DNA of 19,150 nt, from NCBI RefSeq assembly GCF_001563665.1, contig NZ_KQ961855.1, forward strand, positions 1-19,150, given 5' to 3'. The notes below the pieces were generated by a model, which saw only the letters and a program-made list of their open reading frames with translations, was not told the origin of the DNA and ran no database searches. Of the stretch, positions 1 through 7,877 are shown one piece after another. Within the stretch, counting starts at the first letter, position 1, and the number at the start of each line of letters is the position of its first letter. This DNA is from Gardnerella vaginalis (GTDB lineage Bacteria; Actinomycetota; Actinomycetes; Actinomycetales; Bifidobacteriaceae). Made by a program: the position numbers and the translations under genes.

Positions 1-22
1 CCGCAATAAGTAACTCGAAATA

Positions 23-62
23 AGAAGGAGTTCATAGCATTAAAATGCTATGAACTCCTTCT
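23..62 (-). terminator. Perfect 18-bp inverted repeat after the DUF1906 gene
   Basis: Arms at 23-40 and 45-62 are perfectly complementary (AGAAGGAGTTCATAGCAT on the plus strand) around the loop TAAA. The hairpin begins 20 bp past the stop codon of the minus-strand gene at 82, so it most likely ends that transcript. The tract after the stem on the minus strand is only weakly T-rich (TATTTC), so it is a poorer terminator than others in this window. It could also be a protein-binding palindrome or an mRNA 3'-end stabiliser. Confidence 0.6.
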
Positions 63-81
63 GACTATAGAAATATGATAA

Positions 82-2403
82 TTAGCTTGCCATAAACTCC
101 GCATACATTTGACCTAATATCTTGGCTTCCGCCCTCGTAGGCAAAACATCAGTTTTAGCAGCTTGTTTCAAAAGGCCTTCCTTTACATTTTCTAACGGGG
201 CAAAATCTATACGATCAGCTAATTTTGTGAAGGCACTAATGACATTATCTTTAGACGAATTAAATCGTTCTTGATAAAACATCTTAATTCGTTCACGCTT
301 ACTAAGCTGATATAGTTGTGATATAGATTTTGAAAACCTTGTATCACTATTATCTTTCTTCATGGAAGAAACAATGAGATAAGCATCTGCGTCTGCGAGT
401 ACATCGTCATAACCAAATCCTTGTCCATCAGTTTTACTACCCAAATGCTCCTTTAACCATTTCGATAAATCTTGATCTTTGGCAACCCTCCTATAATTTC
501 CAAACATTTGTAGTAAATCTAACAACCATCCACCTAAATCACCTAAGCTATAATAACCTTTATTTTTTGGAATTCCCCAGTGAATATAGCCTAAGGCAGT
601 AGCAGACATATGAGCAATATCTATATCTGTCACCTTATCTTTAATAGATGGCTGTTGCGAACATACAGCATGACATAAAGAACGTGCTTTAATATCATGT
701 TTATCAACACTAAATTCTGGAGTATAAAATCTCCACAAAGCAAAGTATTTGTCGCCCCAATATTTTGGTTTCCGTAAGTACTCGAAAATATATTGGCCAA
801 CTGCAAACCGATATCCAGTTAATGGGTTGGAAATACCTTCAAACCCTTTCAAACATTCTTTTTCTGTTGTAGTCACCCATTTAATAAATTGAGTTTCGTC
901 TTGCTGATATTTCTGAGATGATATCACACTATTACAGGCTGGTATTTTCCCATTGTAAGCAACCTTATCTAAGTCCACTTTACCTTTATAGCCAGGGATT
1001 TCATGGAATTGATCATAGTTCCAGTTTTTAGGAATTGGGAATCCCAGATTGCCACTAAAACCAGTAGACATATCTGATACGAAACTAGAAACAGACAACC
1101 CTACATTAGATATCCTTGTACACACATTACGTGACGCATAAATGCCCACTGAGTAACGAGAATCAATAGTTTCATTAATACCTTTAAAATAAGGAATAAT
1201 GTTACTATCAATCTGATAATCATAAATATCCATGTCTACCGCAAAATAGATTGCTGTTGCTGGTACGCCTTTAGATAATGCTGCTTCACTAGCTTTCTTA
1301 CCGTGTTCAAGACCTTTTTGATACGTAAAGTCGCTAAGGTTACGACCATTTTCTTGGAAAATAGGGAAATATTTCAAGCCTCCGTCAACAATACGTTTCA
1401 GCTCACCTTCACGGATTTCTTTAAACGAGCCACCTGTTAAATAACGTCCAACAATTTCATATCCATCACGTTTAAGAGTATTGAGTAATTCCGAAGTAAT
1501 TTCAAAACGTGTGTCGCATGCTTTTGCTTTTCTGTCTGGATTGCCTTTACTAGTTAACAATGACATCCACGTGTTAACATCAAGTGCTCCGCTGACTGGA
1601 AGCTTATAGTCTTTCTGGAATTTGGTGAGTTGCTCAGCAAAATCATCATCCCAATTCTCATTTTGAAGACAATCATATCTAATGCAATTAAGTACAGCTT
1701 TTGCTAACCATACCCACTTACCATAGGAAGATGCATTTTGTCTGCTAATAGTTTTCAAATTACGTCGTGTACCATGTCCAAAATTACCCGTAGCGCCATC
1801 AGGCGAATAACCTTCTAGCGACTGTAAAATTTGGATAAGTGCGGTATTCATTTCTCGACCATACAAACCATCACAAGGAATAATGCCCGTATAGTTCTTA
1901 TAGGTTCGGTTAATAGTTTGTTGAATAATCCTTACAACATCGGTACCACCATAACGATTTAGTAAAACGAACTGTTGCATGGAAAGAAGTGCTTTCATTA
2001 CATCAATTGTGACAGTAGAATCACCACCAATGCCCATATCATTCTTCAACTCTTTAACAGCACGCCCTGTTCCACTGTAAAAGTGTTGCGTAATATTATT
2101 ACTTGTCGAATAGCCCTTGCACCATAAAGCACCTTGAATAATCGAGTAAACATTACTTTTCGACTCATCACTATCATCTTGTTGTTTAACACCGTGTGGA
2201 TAACGTTGATTAAATTTTCGTGTTGTACCCGCACCAAAATTAGCAGCTGTATGCTGAATTCCTAATTCAATTTGCAATGCAACAATCAAACCATTGATAG
2301 TGTTCCAGCCAGTATGACCACTCTCTTTTACTTTCGTATAACGAGTATCATCACCATAGGTTTTGTTTAACCATTGCTGTGTTTGCAATACCATCTGATC
2401 CAT
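82..2403 (-). CDS. Peptidoglycan-binding DUF1906 (glycoside-hydrolase-like) lysin-type protein
   Basis: Protein of 773 aa. The start at 2403 is chosen because AAAGGAGG lies 7 nt before it; the reading frame is open further upstream but has no ribosome site there. Residues about 1-285 look like repeated peptidoglycan-binding modules (around 1-70, 84-155, 155-222 and 225-285). Residues about 295-485 match DUF1906, a TIM-barrel glycoside-hydrolase-like domain (GRYLTGG near 319; IYFAVDMD near 385; YDQFHEIPG near 463). Residues about 500-773 are unrecognised and contain DIDIAHMSATALGYIHWG, GDLGGWLLDLL and FGYDDVLADADAYL, rich in D, H and W. There is no signal peptide, so export would need a holin, lysis or a dedicated route. 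Likely role is cell-wall degradation or a wall-directed effector at the edge of the prophage; the enzymatic activity is inferred, not shown. Confidence 0.8.
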   Translation of the reverse strand: MDQMVLQTQQWLNKTYGDDTRYTKVKESGHTGWNTINGLIVALQIELGIQHTAANFGAGTTRKFNQRYPHGVKQQDDSDESKSNVYSIIQGALWCKGYSTSNNITQHFYSGTGRAVKELKNDMGIGGDSTVTIDVMKALLSMQQFVLLNRYGGTDVVRIIQQTINRTYKNYTGIIPCDGLYGREMNTALIQILQSLEGYSPDGATGNFGHGTRRNLKTISRQNASSYGKWVWLAKAVLNCIRYDCLQNENWDDDFAEQLTKFQKDYKLPVSGALDVNTWMSLLTSKGNPDRKAKACDTRFEITSELLNTLKRDGYEIVGRYLTGGSFKEIREGELKRIVDGGLKYFPIFQENGRNLSDFTYQKGLEHGKKASEAALSKGVPATAIYFAVDMDIYDYQIDSNIIPYFKGINETIDSRYSVGIYASRNVCTRISNVGLSVSSFVSDMSTGFSGNLGFPIPKNWNYDQFHEIPGYKGKVDLDKVAYNGKIPACNSVISSQKYQQDETQFIKWVTTTEKECLKGFEGISNPLTGYRFAVGQYIFEYLRKPKYWGDKYFALWRFYTPEFSVDKHDIKARSLCHAVCSQQPSIKDKVTDIDIAHMSATALGYIHWGIPKNKGYYSLGDLGGWLLDLLQMFGNYRRVAKDQDLSKWLKEHLGSKTDGQGFGYDDVLADADAYLIVSSMKKDNSDTRFSKSISQLYQLSKRERIKMFYQERFNSSKDNVISAFTKLADRIDFAPLENVKEGLLKQAAKTDVLPTRAEAKILGQMYAEFMAS

Positions 2404-2425
2404 GTTATGTCCTCCTTTTGGGCAT

Positions 2426-2459
2426 GAAAAAAGCCCTGGAAGATTACTCTTCCAAGGCT
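2426..2459 (-). terminator. Intrinsic terminator just upstream of the DUF1906 gene
   Basis: On the minus strand the sequence reads AGCCTTGGAAGA, GTAA loop, TCTTCCAGGGCT, then TTTTTT (T-run at 2426-2431). This is a textbook terminator, with one mismatch in the stem. It ends the prophage early operon after the DUF1492 gene. It also lies only 22 nt before the DUF1906 start codon, so it would fall inside the leader of a transcript started from the candidate promoter at 2481-2510. Confidence 0.8.
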
Positions 2460-2480
2460 TAGTATTTATAATTTTTGCTA

Positions 2481-2510
2481 ATTTTATAATATCATATAGA
2501 AGGCTGTAAC
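2481..2510 (-). promoter_or_regulatory. Candidate promoter for the DUF1906 gene
   Basis: On the minus strand GTTACA (2505-2510; 4 of 6 bases of the -35 consensus) is followed after 16 bp by TATAAA (2483-2488), or after 18 bp by TAAAAT (2481-2486), in very AT-rich DNA. It lies between the DUF1492 gene and the terminator at 2426-2459. If it is used, the roughly 70-nt leader contains that terminator. The call rests on box similarity only. Confidence 0.35.
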
Positions 2511-2545
2511 GTCTCGTATCAGAGCGTACCAAACCGTACCATTTT

Positions 2546-2974
2546 TTAGATTTGGATTAGATTATCTGGTAAAACCATGTGCTCTAACGCTTTACCATGC
2601 CACCTGATAATCGTCATTCTGCTAGCATGGAGTTCGTTGCCAATCTCCTCCCACGTCATGTTACTCATGTAACGGTAGCGTAAAATCATCTGCTCATCCA
2701 CGCTTTCAAGTTTAGAAATCACATCCAAAATCTGCTCTTTCAAACTGATAAGCAGCGTGATCTCCATGTTAATCTTGGCTTCTAAATCCATAACCCTTAT
2801 AAGAGCTTTCACAAACGGAGCTTCTATACTTCGAGTCGTCTGCACATACTCTCTGTCGTATCTTAATGAAGAAACACTTGTAGCAAGCTCACGCAGTCTT
2901 ACCAGCTCATCCATGTCAGCCTTAATCCGTTTATCAAGAAGATAGGCTTGCCGTAAGTATTCTTTTTTGTTCAT
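2546..2974 (-). CDS. DUF1492-family sigma-like phage regulator
   Basis: Protein of 142 aa. The start at 2974 is supported by GGAGG 5 nt upstream; a methionine four codons earlier lacks such a site. The N-terminal two thirds is a long charged helical region. The C-terminus (about residues 95-135: SVDEQMILRYRYM, then MTWEEIGNELHASRMTIIRWH) is a sigma-70 region-4-like helix-turn-helix. This architecture is typical of DUF1492/ArpU-like proteins that stand at the end of Firmicutes phage early operons and are thought to switch on late genes. It overlaps the helicase gene by 41 bp. Normally packaging genes follow; here a terminator and the DUF1906 gene follow instead. Confidence 0.75.
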   Translation of the reverse strand: MNKKEYLRQAYLLDKRIKADMDELVRLRELATSVSSLRYDREYVQTTRSIEAPFVKALIRVMDLEAKINMEITLLISLKEQILDVISKLESVDEQMILRYRYMSNMTWEEIGNELHASRMTIIRWHGKALEHMVLPDNLIQI

Positions 2975-4373
2975 TCTTACCTCCATTTTGAGGTAAGTTC
3001 TCTCTAGAACCCCTTTCCCTCACTTCGTTAATTGATAGTCTTGCTTTAACCGACTCGATTAAAGCATCCTGCACTTTAGCCTTCATGCTTAAAGCCCTCA
3101 TCACGTCTTCATCAATCGTGTTCTTAGTGATAATGTGATGGATTACAACCGTGCTAGTTTGCCCTTGGCGGTTAAGTCTAGCGTTTGTTTGCTGGTAAAG
3201 TTCCAAACTCCAAGTCAGGGAAAACCAGATAAGTGTAGAGCCGCCAGCCTGTAGGTTAAGACCATGACCTGCGGAAGCCGGGTGAATCAATGCTACAGGA
3301 ATCATGCTGGCATTCCAGTCAGCAATATCAGCACTCGTTTTAATCTCACGCACGTTAAAACGTTTCTTAATCCGCTCAAGATCATGCTTAAACCAGTAAG
3401 CTACAAGCACCGGTTTACCGTTAGCAGCCTCGATTAAATCCTCTAAAGCATCAAGCTTACGATCATGAATATGAACGCTTTCTTTTTTCTCGTTATAAAC
3501 CGCGCCGCCTGCCATTTGAAGAAGCTTATTTGAAAGAGACGCTGCGTTAATCGCATCAATCTCTTTACCCTCCAACGACACCACCATATCCTGTTTCAGC
3601 TCATCATAAAGTTTCCGCTCCTTACCGGATAACTCTACTTTCACCTCGTTTATCACACACGCAGGCATTTTCAAATAGTCTTTCGACTTCATCGAAATCG
3701 TAATATCAGCTATCTGTTTATAGATTAAACTCTCAGCACCATCTTTAGGCTTATAGGAAAAAATCATGTGCTGGTTACGCTTATCAGGATCAAAAAAGTT
3801 CTGCCGATAATACGTAATATAACGGCCTAGCCTTTGACCCATATCAAGTAGCCTAAACTCAGCCCACAAATCCATAAGCCCGTTAGAAGAAGGCGTGCCT
3901 GTAAGACCTACAATCCTTTTAACTTTCGGCCTAGCCTTCAGTAATGCTTTAAAACGTTTCGCCTGATACGATTTAAAACTTGAAAGCTCATCTATCACAA
4001 CCATGTCAAAATTAAACGGCAGGCCGCTTTTCATTATCAGCCACTCCACGTTTTCACGGTTAATAATATAAACGTGAGCAGGCGTTTTTAGTGCCTGAAT
4101 CCGCTCCTTCTCACTACCCGTCACAACAGAATAAGTCAAGTGTTTTAAATGCTCCCACTTTTCTAACTCTAAAGGCCACGTAGTGTTCGCAACCCTAAGA
4201 GGAGCGATAACCAGAGTTCTGGAAACATCAAACGAGTCAAGCATCAGGTCATTAATCGCTGTAAGACTTATAACACTCTTACCAAGTCCCATTTCAAGCA
4301 AAACCGCTGACACCGGGTGTGTGATAATAAAATCAGTCGCATACTTTTGATACTCATGTGGCTCGTATCGCAT
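2934..4373 (-). CDS. SNF2-type DEAD/DEAH-box helicase (phage)
   Basis: Protein of 479 aa. ATG at 4373 is chosen because GGAGG lies 8 nt upstream, inside the end of the preceding nuclease gene. Helicase motifs appear in order: Walker A MGLGKSV near residue 30, the DEAH-box equivalent VIDELS near 127, motif III LTGTPSSNG near 157, and in the second RecA domain NLQAGGSTLIWF with motif VI QTNARLNRQGQ near 400. These are the SNF2 superfamily-2 hallmarks. Compact SNF2 helicases like this are common in Firmicutes prophages next to VRR-NUC nucleases, where they are presumed to act in replication or recombination of phage DNA. The gene overlaps both neighbours, so the three are likely translated as a unit. 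Confidence 0.9.
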   Translation of the reverse strand: MRYEPHEYQKYATDFIITHPVSAVLLEMGLGKSVISLTAINDLMLDSFDVSRTLVIAPLRVANTTWPLELEKWEHLKHLTYSVVTGSEKERIQALKTPAHVYIINRENVEWLIMKSGLPFNFDMVVIDELSSFKSYQAKRFKALLKARPKVKRIVGLTGTPSSNGLMDLWAEFRLLDMGQRLGRYITYYRQNFFDPDKRNQHMIFSYKPKDGAESLIYKQIADITISMKSKDYLKMPACVINEVKVELSGKERKLYDELKQDMVVSLEGKEIDAINAASLSNKLLQMAGGAVYNEKKESVHIHDRKLDALEDLIEAANGKPVLVAYWFKHDLERIKKRFNVREIKTSADIADWNASMIPVALIHPASAGHGLNLQAGGSTLIWFSLTWSLELYQQTNARLNRQGQTSTVVIHHIITKNTIDEDVMRALSMKAKVQDALIESVKARLSINEVRERGSRENLPQNGGKNEQKRILTASLSS

Positions 4374-4644
4374 CAATCACACCTCCAATCTGACTCTTCT
4401 CATCAACCACGAAAACCTTAAAACCTAAAGCCTGTAAATCCTTCATCCGTTTCACCTGTAAAACTCTAGGCTTTTTACCTGGTGCTTTAAGCTCGACAAA
4501 ACCAATCTTCCCGCCGTTAAGTAAAACCAGCCTGTCAGGAAGCCCGTCAACAGAAGGACTCGTAAGCTTTATAGCCATGCCTCCCGCAGCTTTAACATCA
4601 CGGACGAGTTTTCGCTCAGTTTCCTTTTCTCGTAAAAAGCCCAT
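4354..4644 (-). CDS. VRR-NUC domain nuclease
   Basis: Protein of 96 aa. The start at 4644 (MGFLREKE) is supported by AGAGG 6 nt upstream and gives the usual length of phage stand-alone VRR-NUC proteins. The PD-(D/E)xK-like core is visible: a conserved Glu in the first helix (ETERKLVRDV), then DGLPDRLVLL and GFVELKAPGKK, which supply the D and ExK catalytic elements, then a Q and a helical tail. VRR-NUC proteins cleave branched DNA (Holliday junction or flap-like) in phage replication and recombination. It overlaps the small upstream gene by 29 bp and the helicase by 20 bp, implying tight translational coupling. Confidence 0.85.
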   Translation of the reverse strand: MGFLREKETERKLVRDVKAAGGMAIKLTSPSVDGLPDRLVLLNGGKIGFVELKAPGKKPRVLQVKRMKDLQALGFKVFVVDEKSQIGGVIDAIRAT

Positions 4645-4951
4645 CAGATACCTCTTTTGCCATCTCAATGATTTTCTTATCCACTTCGTTTCTCGGCTCA
4701 TTAGCAACATCACCGTAAAACACGTCAATATAGTGATTGTTTAATTGTGGGTGATCTTTGAACATGTTTTCTTCTGCTACTGAACATAGCTGACGAACTT
4801 TATCCATGGCTCTCATCAATTTATCCTGCTGCGTTTTTAAGAGGATAGAGCCTGTATCTGTGATAAGCCTTGCGCTAAGGCTCTTAAGCAGTCTCATTTC
4901 AGCTCCTGCTTTCATGTATCTCTCCATTGTTCTTGCTTGTTTACTTCTCAT
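4616..4951 (-). CDS. Small phage protein, function unknown
   Basis: Protein of 111 aa, starting at an ATG preceded by AAAGGATG at 7 nt spacing. I do not recognise a family. It is mostly charged and helical, with a basic N-terminus (RSKQARTMERYMKAG) and an acidic C-terminal half ending in TRKGN. It is the first gene after the putative origin gap and overlaps VRR-NUC, so a part in phage DNA replication or in regulating the nuclease is plausible by position only. Confidence 0.6.
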   Translation of the reverse strand: MRSKQARTMERYMKAGAEMRLLKSLSARLITDTGSILLKTQQDKLMRAMDKVRQLCSVAEENMFKDHPQLNNHYIDVFYGDVANEPRNEVDKKIIEMAKEVSDGLFTRKGN

Positions 4952-4972
4952 AATTTTTCATCCTTTCTATCG

Positions 4973-5180
4973 GGACAAGGACGGACAAATGGCTAAAAAT
5001 CCCTTTACGCGCGAATACACGTGTTACGTGTACGCTATAAGTAATAAATAAAGATTTTATTTAATATAGATTTTCATGTGTTGTCCGTCCCTGTTCATCC
5101 AAAGCCTGTTGTTATGGGTGGGACAAGTGACAAGGTCAGGACAAGCTACATTCAGTTGTCCTGTTTTTAGCCGCTTGTCC
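4973..5180. other. Candidate phage replication origin with GGACAA iterons
   Basis: This gap between the primase-helicase stop and the next gene holds seven copies of GGACAA or its complement: forward at 4973, 4983, 5121 and 5139, reverse at 5081, 5156 and 5175. Several sit in longer matches such as GGGACAAG. In the middle is an AT-rich tract (about 5036-5078), next to a hairpin with 7-bp arms, TACACGT (5016-5022) and ACGTGTA (5026-5032). Clustered short repeats plus an AT-rich tract next to a replication initiator gene is the usual look of a phage origin. No gene was found in it. Function is inferred. Confidence 0.5.
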
Positions 5181-5182
5181 AC

Positions 5183-7510
5183 TCAAATTCTGGTATAAAT
5201 TCTTTGCCTTCCATAGATTGGTAGGGTTCTACGATTGTCAGATCTTTGCCAGTCTTTCAAACGTTTCATAATCGCCGATATTGCGTAACTGTCGATAGGC
5301 TTAATATCTTCTTTGGCTTTCCCGAAGCATTCGCACCATATTTCAATGTTGGATACTTCCATGCGTTTAATCGTGCCTTTAGGTCGTGTTGGATCCTCCA
5401 TGTCACGGAAGTAATCCCGCCGCCTGTAAATATCCATTTCATCCCAAGTATCGGGTAGAAGCATGTTAAGATACTCTCTGACAATGCCTTCACGGTCGTC
5501 TTGCTGCATGGCTTCACGCTGTTCTTCTTGAGCGAAAGCCTCCAAGCTCTTGTCAAGGAACAGTTCTTCACCCGCCTTGGAAATAACCATGGTTTCCGCC
5601 CATATTTGGTCAACCAGTTCTCGCGTCATTTCCCAAGGCTTATACTTACCGTTTCCAGACACTTTCACATTCCAAAAACGCCGGTTACCCGTAACATCCC
5701 TTAAATAACCGTTTTCACTATTCGTTGTACCGAAGAACACGCACTGCCTCGGGTGTGGCGCTACACGTTTTCCAAAAGAAGCACGATACTTATCGTCACG
5801 TCTTGAAACAAAAGCTTTTACCTTATCAAGGTCAGCTTTTTTCATGCCCGCAAGCTCGCTGATTTCATGAATCCAATATCCTTGGAGTTTTTCAGCCGCC
5901 GTCTTATCGTTCATGTCTGAAAGCGTGAGACTGTCTGAAAACCATTCCATGCCAAGGTTTGCTATAAACGTTGACTTGCCTATACCTTGCGCACCGTTAA
6001 AAACAGGAAGGTAGTCAAATTTAATACCGGGATGGTAGATACGCATGTATGCTGCACACAGTGTTTTTCTACACACTGCACGAATATACTCATTGTCTTC
6101 AGCACCAAGATAGTCAATAAAAAGCGTGTCTACACGTTTCACACCATCCCATTGAGGAAGACTCTCAAAATAGCGTCTTATCGGATGATAACTTCTATCA
6201 TCTGATACTTTCGTGACAGCAATATCATAGTTTCTCTGTGAAAACGAGCCATAATGGTCGTCCACATAGCAGATAAGCTGCGCATCGTCCGCGTCCCTCC
6301 AAAACTTCGCAGGATGCTGCCAAGGAACATCGCCTTTAATTTCAAGACCATCAGCCAGCTGGTTAAAAACGATTCCTTTAAGCAAAGGATCATGTTTAAT
6401 AATGAGTTTCGCATTATAAAGCGAGTTTTCTAAAACCGCACCTTTAGACGTGTAGCGTAGTTTTTTCTTCCAATCCTCACTATCAACAAAATCATCTTTT
6501 GCTTCCGAGAGTCTCTCGTTTGCCGCTTGAAGTTTTACTTCATCAAGGCTCATCGCAAACTCGCTCATTTTCTTGAACGACTCTTTCTCGTCCAAGCTAG
6601 CGAATTTGTGCGTGCGAACAATATCAAAAGCATTACACAGTTTCAAATACGCCGGGTCTTTAGCATGATGAGAGTAAACGAACTTGTCTTCGATAATCTC
6701 AACTCCTGCCATACTGTGTGAGGCTATAAGATGCCAGCGGTTTTCATTATCCGTCGGCTCATATATGTCGCTTAAAAACTTTTCCAAAGCAAGAGTTACT
6801 GGGTTAAATACTCGGTTAAACAATCCAACCACACCATTTTTTGTGAGTGGATCTTGCACTTTCTGCTTTTGCACCTGATTCGCTTTACTCTCACGAGACG
6901 AGGTCGGAAGCCTGGTTGGATCTATCCACTCGGGGTGAGCGGATAAAATATCATCAGGATTAAGCCAGTCTTTTTCAACCTCTTTATACTCGTACACGCC
7001 GTTTTGTGGAGTGGACGGCCAGTACATGAGCTGGTTAGGCAAGTAAGAGCATTCATCAAACTGGTCAATACCCAGCATGTCAGCTAAATACCTTGACACT
7101 GCTACAAACTCGTCAGGTGTTACATTCCTTGTTAAAGGAAAAACAATTCTCACCCTCGGATTATCAGGCGTGTGGCTGTGTGTCGTGTACAGAAAAGACG
7201 TGTAAGGCGCAACACTCTCGTAGAGTACAATAAAGTCTTTAGCAACATGATCTCCGTCTAAGGCGAGCATGGAGCGAAATTCAACACTGTCGACTTTTCG
7301 TCTACCGTAAGCCAACGCTCCTGCAACGAAACCACCGTGGTCTTTTGCAAGATCACGATCCGTTTTCTTCATTTTTGCATACTCTTCCGCTGACTCTGAG
7401 GTGCGAATCGTCACTTTAAGACTGTCTTTCAGCTCACCATAGGTGATGGTCTTATTCACCCATGTTTTTGCCTGCCTGTTGTTACCGTAAGCGATAGCTA
7501 AACTACGCAT
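5183..7510 (-). CDS. Phage primase-helicase with AEP-like N-terminus and VirE ATPase domain
   Basis: About 775 aa. The start is probably ATG at 7510 (GGAGG 9 nt upstream) or GTG at 7513; an ATG at 7516 is too close to the ribosome site. The N-terminal part (about 60-175) has archaeo-eukaryotic-primase features: LDGDH near 84-88 as the metal-binding acidic motif, a conserved His in TTHSHTPDNPR near 111, and NQLMYWPS near 159. The C-terminal half is the virulence-associated E superfamily-3-like helicase domain, with Walker A GAQGIGKST near 506, WIHEISEL near 546, FFGTTN near 592 and GNRRFW near 608. It should prime and unwind phage DNA. It overlaps the DUF4406 gene by 8 bp and sits directly upstream of the iteron-rich gap, as expected for an initiator acting on a nearby origin. 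Confidence 0.88.
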   Translation of the reverse strand: MRSLAIAYGNNRQAKTWVNKTITYGELKDSLKVTIRTSESAEEYAKMKKTDRDLAKDHGGFVAGALAYGRRKVDSVEFRSMLALDGDHVAKDFIVLYESVAPYTSFLYTTHSHTPDNPRVRIVFPLTRNVTPDEFVAVSRYLADMLGIDQFDECSYLPNQLMYWPSTPQNGVYEYKEVEKDWLNPDDILSAHPEWIDPTRLPTSSRESKANQVQKQKVQDPLTKNGVVGLFNRVFNPVTLALEKFLSDIYEPTDNENRWHLIASHSMAGVEIIEDKFVYSHHAKDPAYLKLCNAFDIVRTHKFASLDEKESFKKMSEFAMSLDEVKLQAANERLSEAKDDFVDSEDWKKKLRYTSKGAVLENSLYNAKLIIKHDPLLKGIVFNQLADGLEIKGDVPWQHPAKFWRDADDAQLICYVDDHYGSFSQRNYDIAVTKVSDDRSYHPIRRYFESLPQWDGVKRVDTLFIDYLGAEDNEYIRAVCRKTLCAAYMRIYHPGIKFDYLPVFNGAQGIGKSTFIANLGMEWFSDSLTLSDMNDKTAAEKLQGYWIHEISELAGMKKADLDKVKAFVSRRDDKYRASFGKRVAPHPRQCVFFGTTNSENGYLRDVTGNRRFWNVKVSGNGKYKPWEMTRELVDQIWAETMVISKAGEELFLDKSLEAFAQEEQREAMQQDDREGIVREYLNMLLPDTWDEMDIYRRRDYFRDMEDPTRPKGTIKRMEVSNIEIWCECFGKAKEDIKPIDSYAISAIMKRLKDWQRSDNRRTLPIYGRQRIYTRI

Positions 7511-7877
7511 CACCATTCACCTCCAAATCCTTATCCGTAAAATACTTAATCGGCTGCCTGCGTTTTTCAGCCAGATCAATTTCTACTTGCATGCCGCCTG
7601 TGATTTTTTCTCCGAACACCCACAGCTCGTTGCACTTGCCTAAGAGGATAATGTCCATAAACATCGCATCCCCTCTATGCTTTTGATTCTCATCATCCAT
7701 GAATGGGAAAAGCAGGTGTGGAGTGATAGGGATTGCTCCGCGTGAATACGCGTAAGCCGCACACTGAATAGCGTGGTTCACGTTTCTTTCTTTATCTCCA
7801 CGGTAGGGAGCACAAATGTAGACGATAGGCTTAAAGTTCGGTGTTGTTTCTAAATGTTTTTTATAAGACTTACTCAT
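7503..7877 (-). CDS. DUF4406 protein (nucleoside 2-deoxyribosyltransferase-like fold)
   Basis: Protein of 124 aa. The start at 7877 has AGGAGG 6 nt before it. Sequence features fit DUF4406: VYICAPYRGD near the N-terminus (the nucleotide-binding loop of the deoxyribosyltransferase/LOG-like Rossmann fold), then AIPITPHLLFPF and the C-terminal strand and helix with LGKCNELWVFG and TGGMQVEIDLA. The Glu in the last motif sits where related deoxyribosyltransferases have their nucleophile. Relatives are common in phage early operons and are supposed to modify or salvage nucleotides; the substrate is unknown. It overlaps the antirepressor upstream and the primase-helicase downstream by 8 bp each. Confidence 0.75.
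   Translation of the reverse strand: MSKSYKKHLETTPNFKPIVYICAPYRGDKERNVNHAIQCAAYAYSRGAIPITPHLLFPFMDDENQKHRGDAMFMDIILLGKCNELWVFGEKITGGMQVEIDLAEKRRQPIKYFTDKDLEVNGDA

Noticed and set aside
2404..2532. N-terminal extension of 43 codons on the DUF1906 gene starting at 2532
   Set aside because: It crosses a terminator hairpin, has no ribosome site and its translation does not resemble the peptidoglycan-binding start; ATG at 2403 has an excellent site.
5246..6878. Several plus-strand and shifted open frames inside the primase-helicase gene
   Set aside because: They are shadows of a well-supported long gene with all expected helicase motifs and lack ribosome sites.
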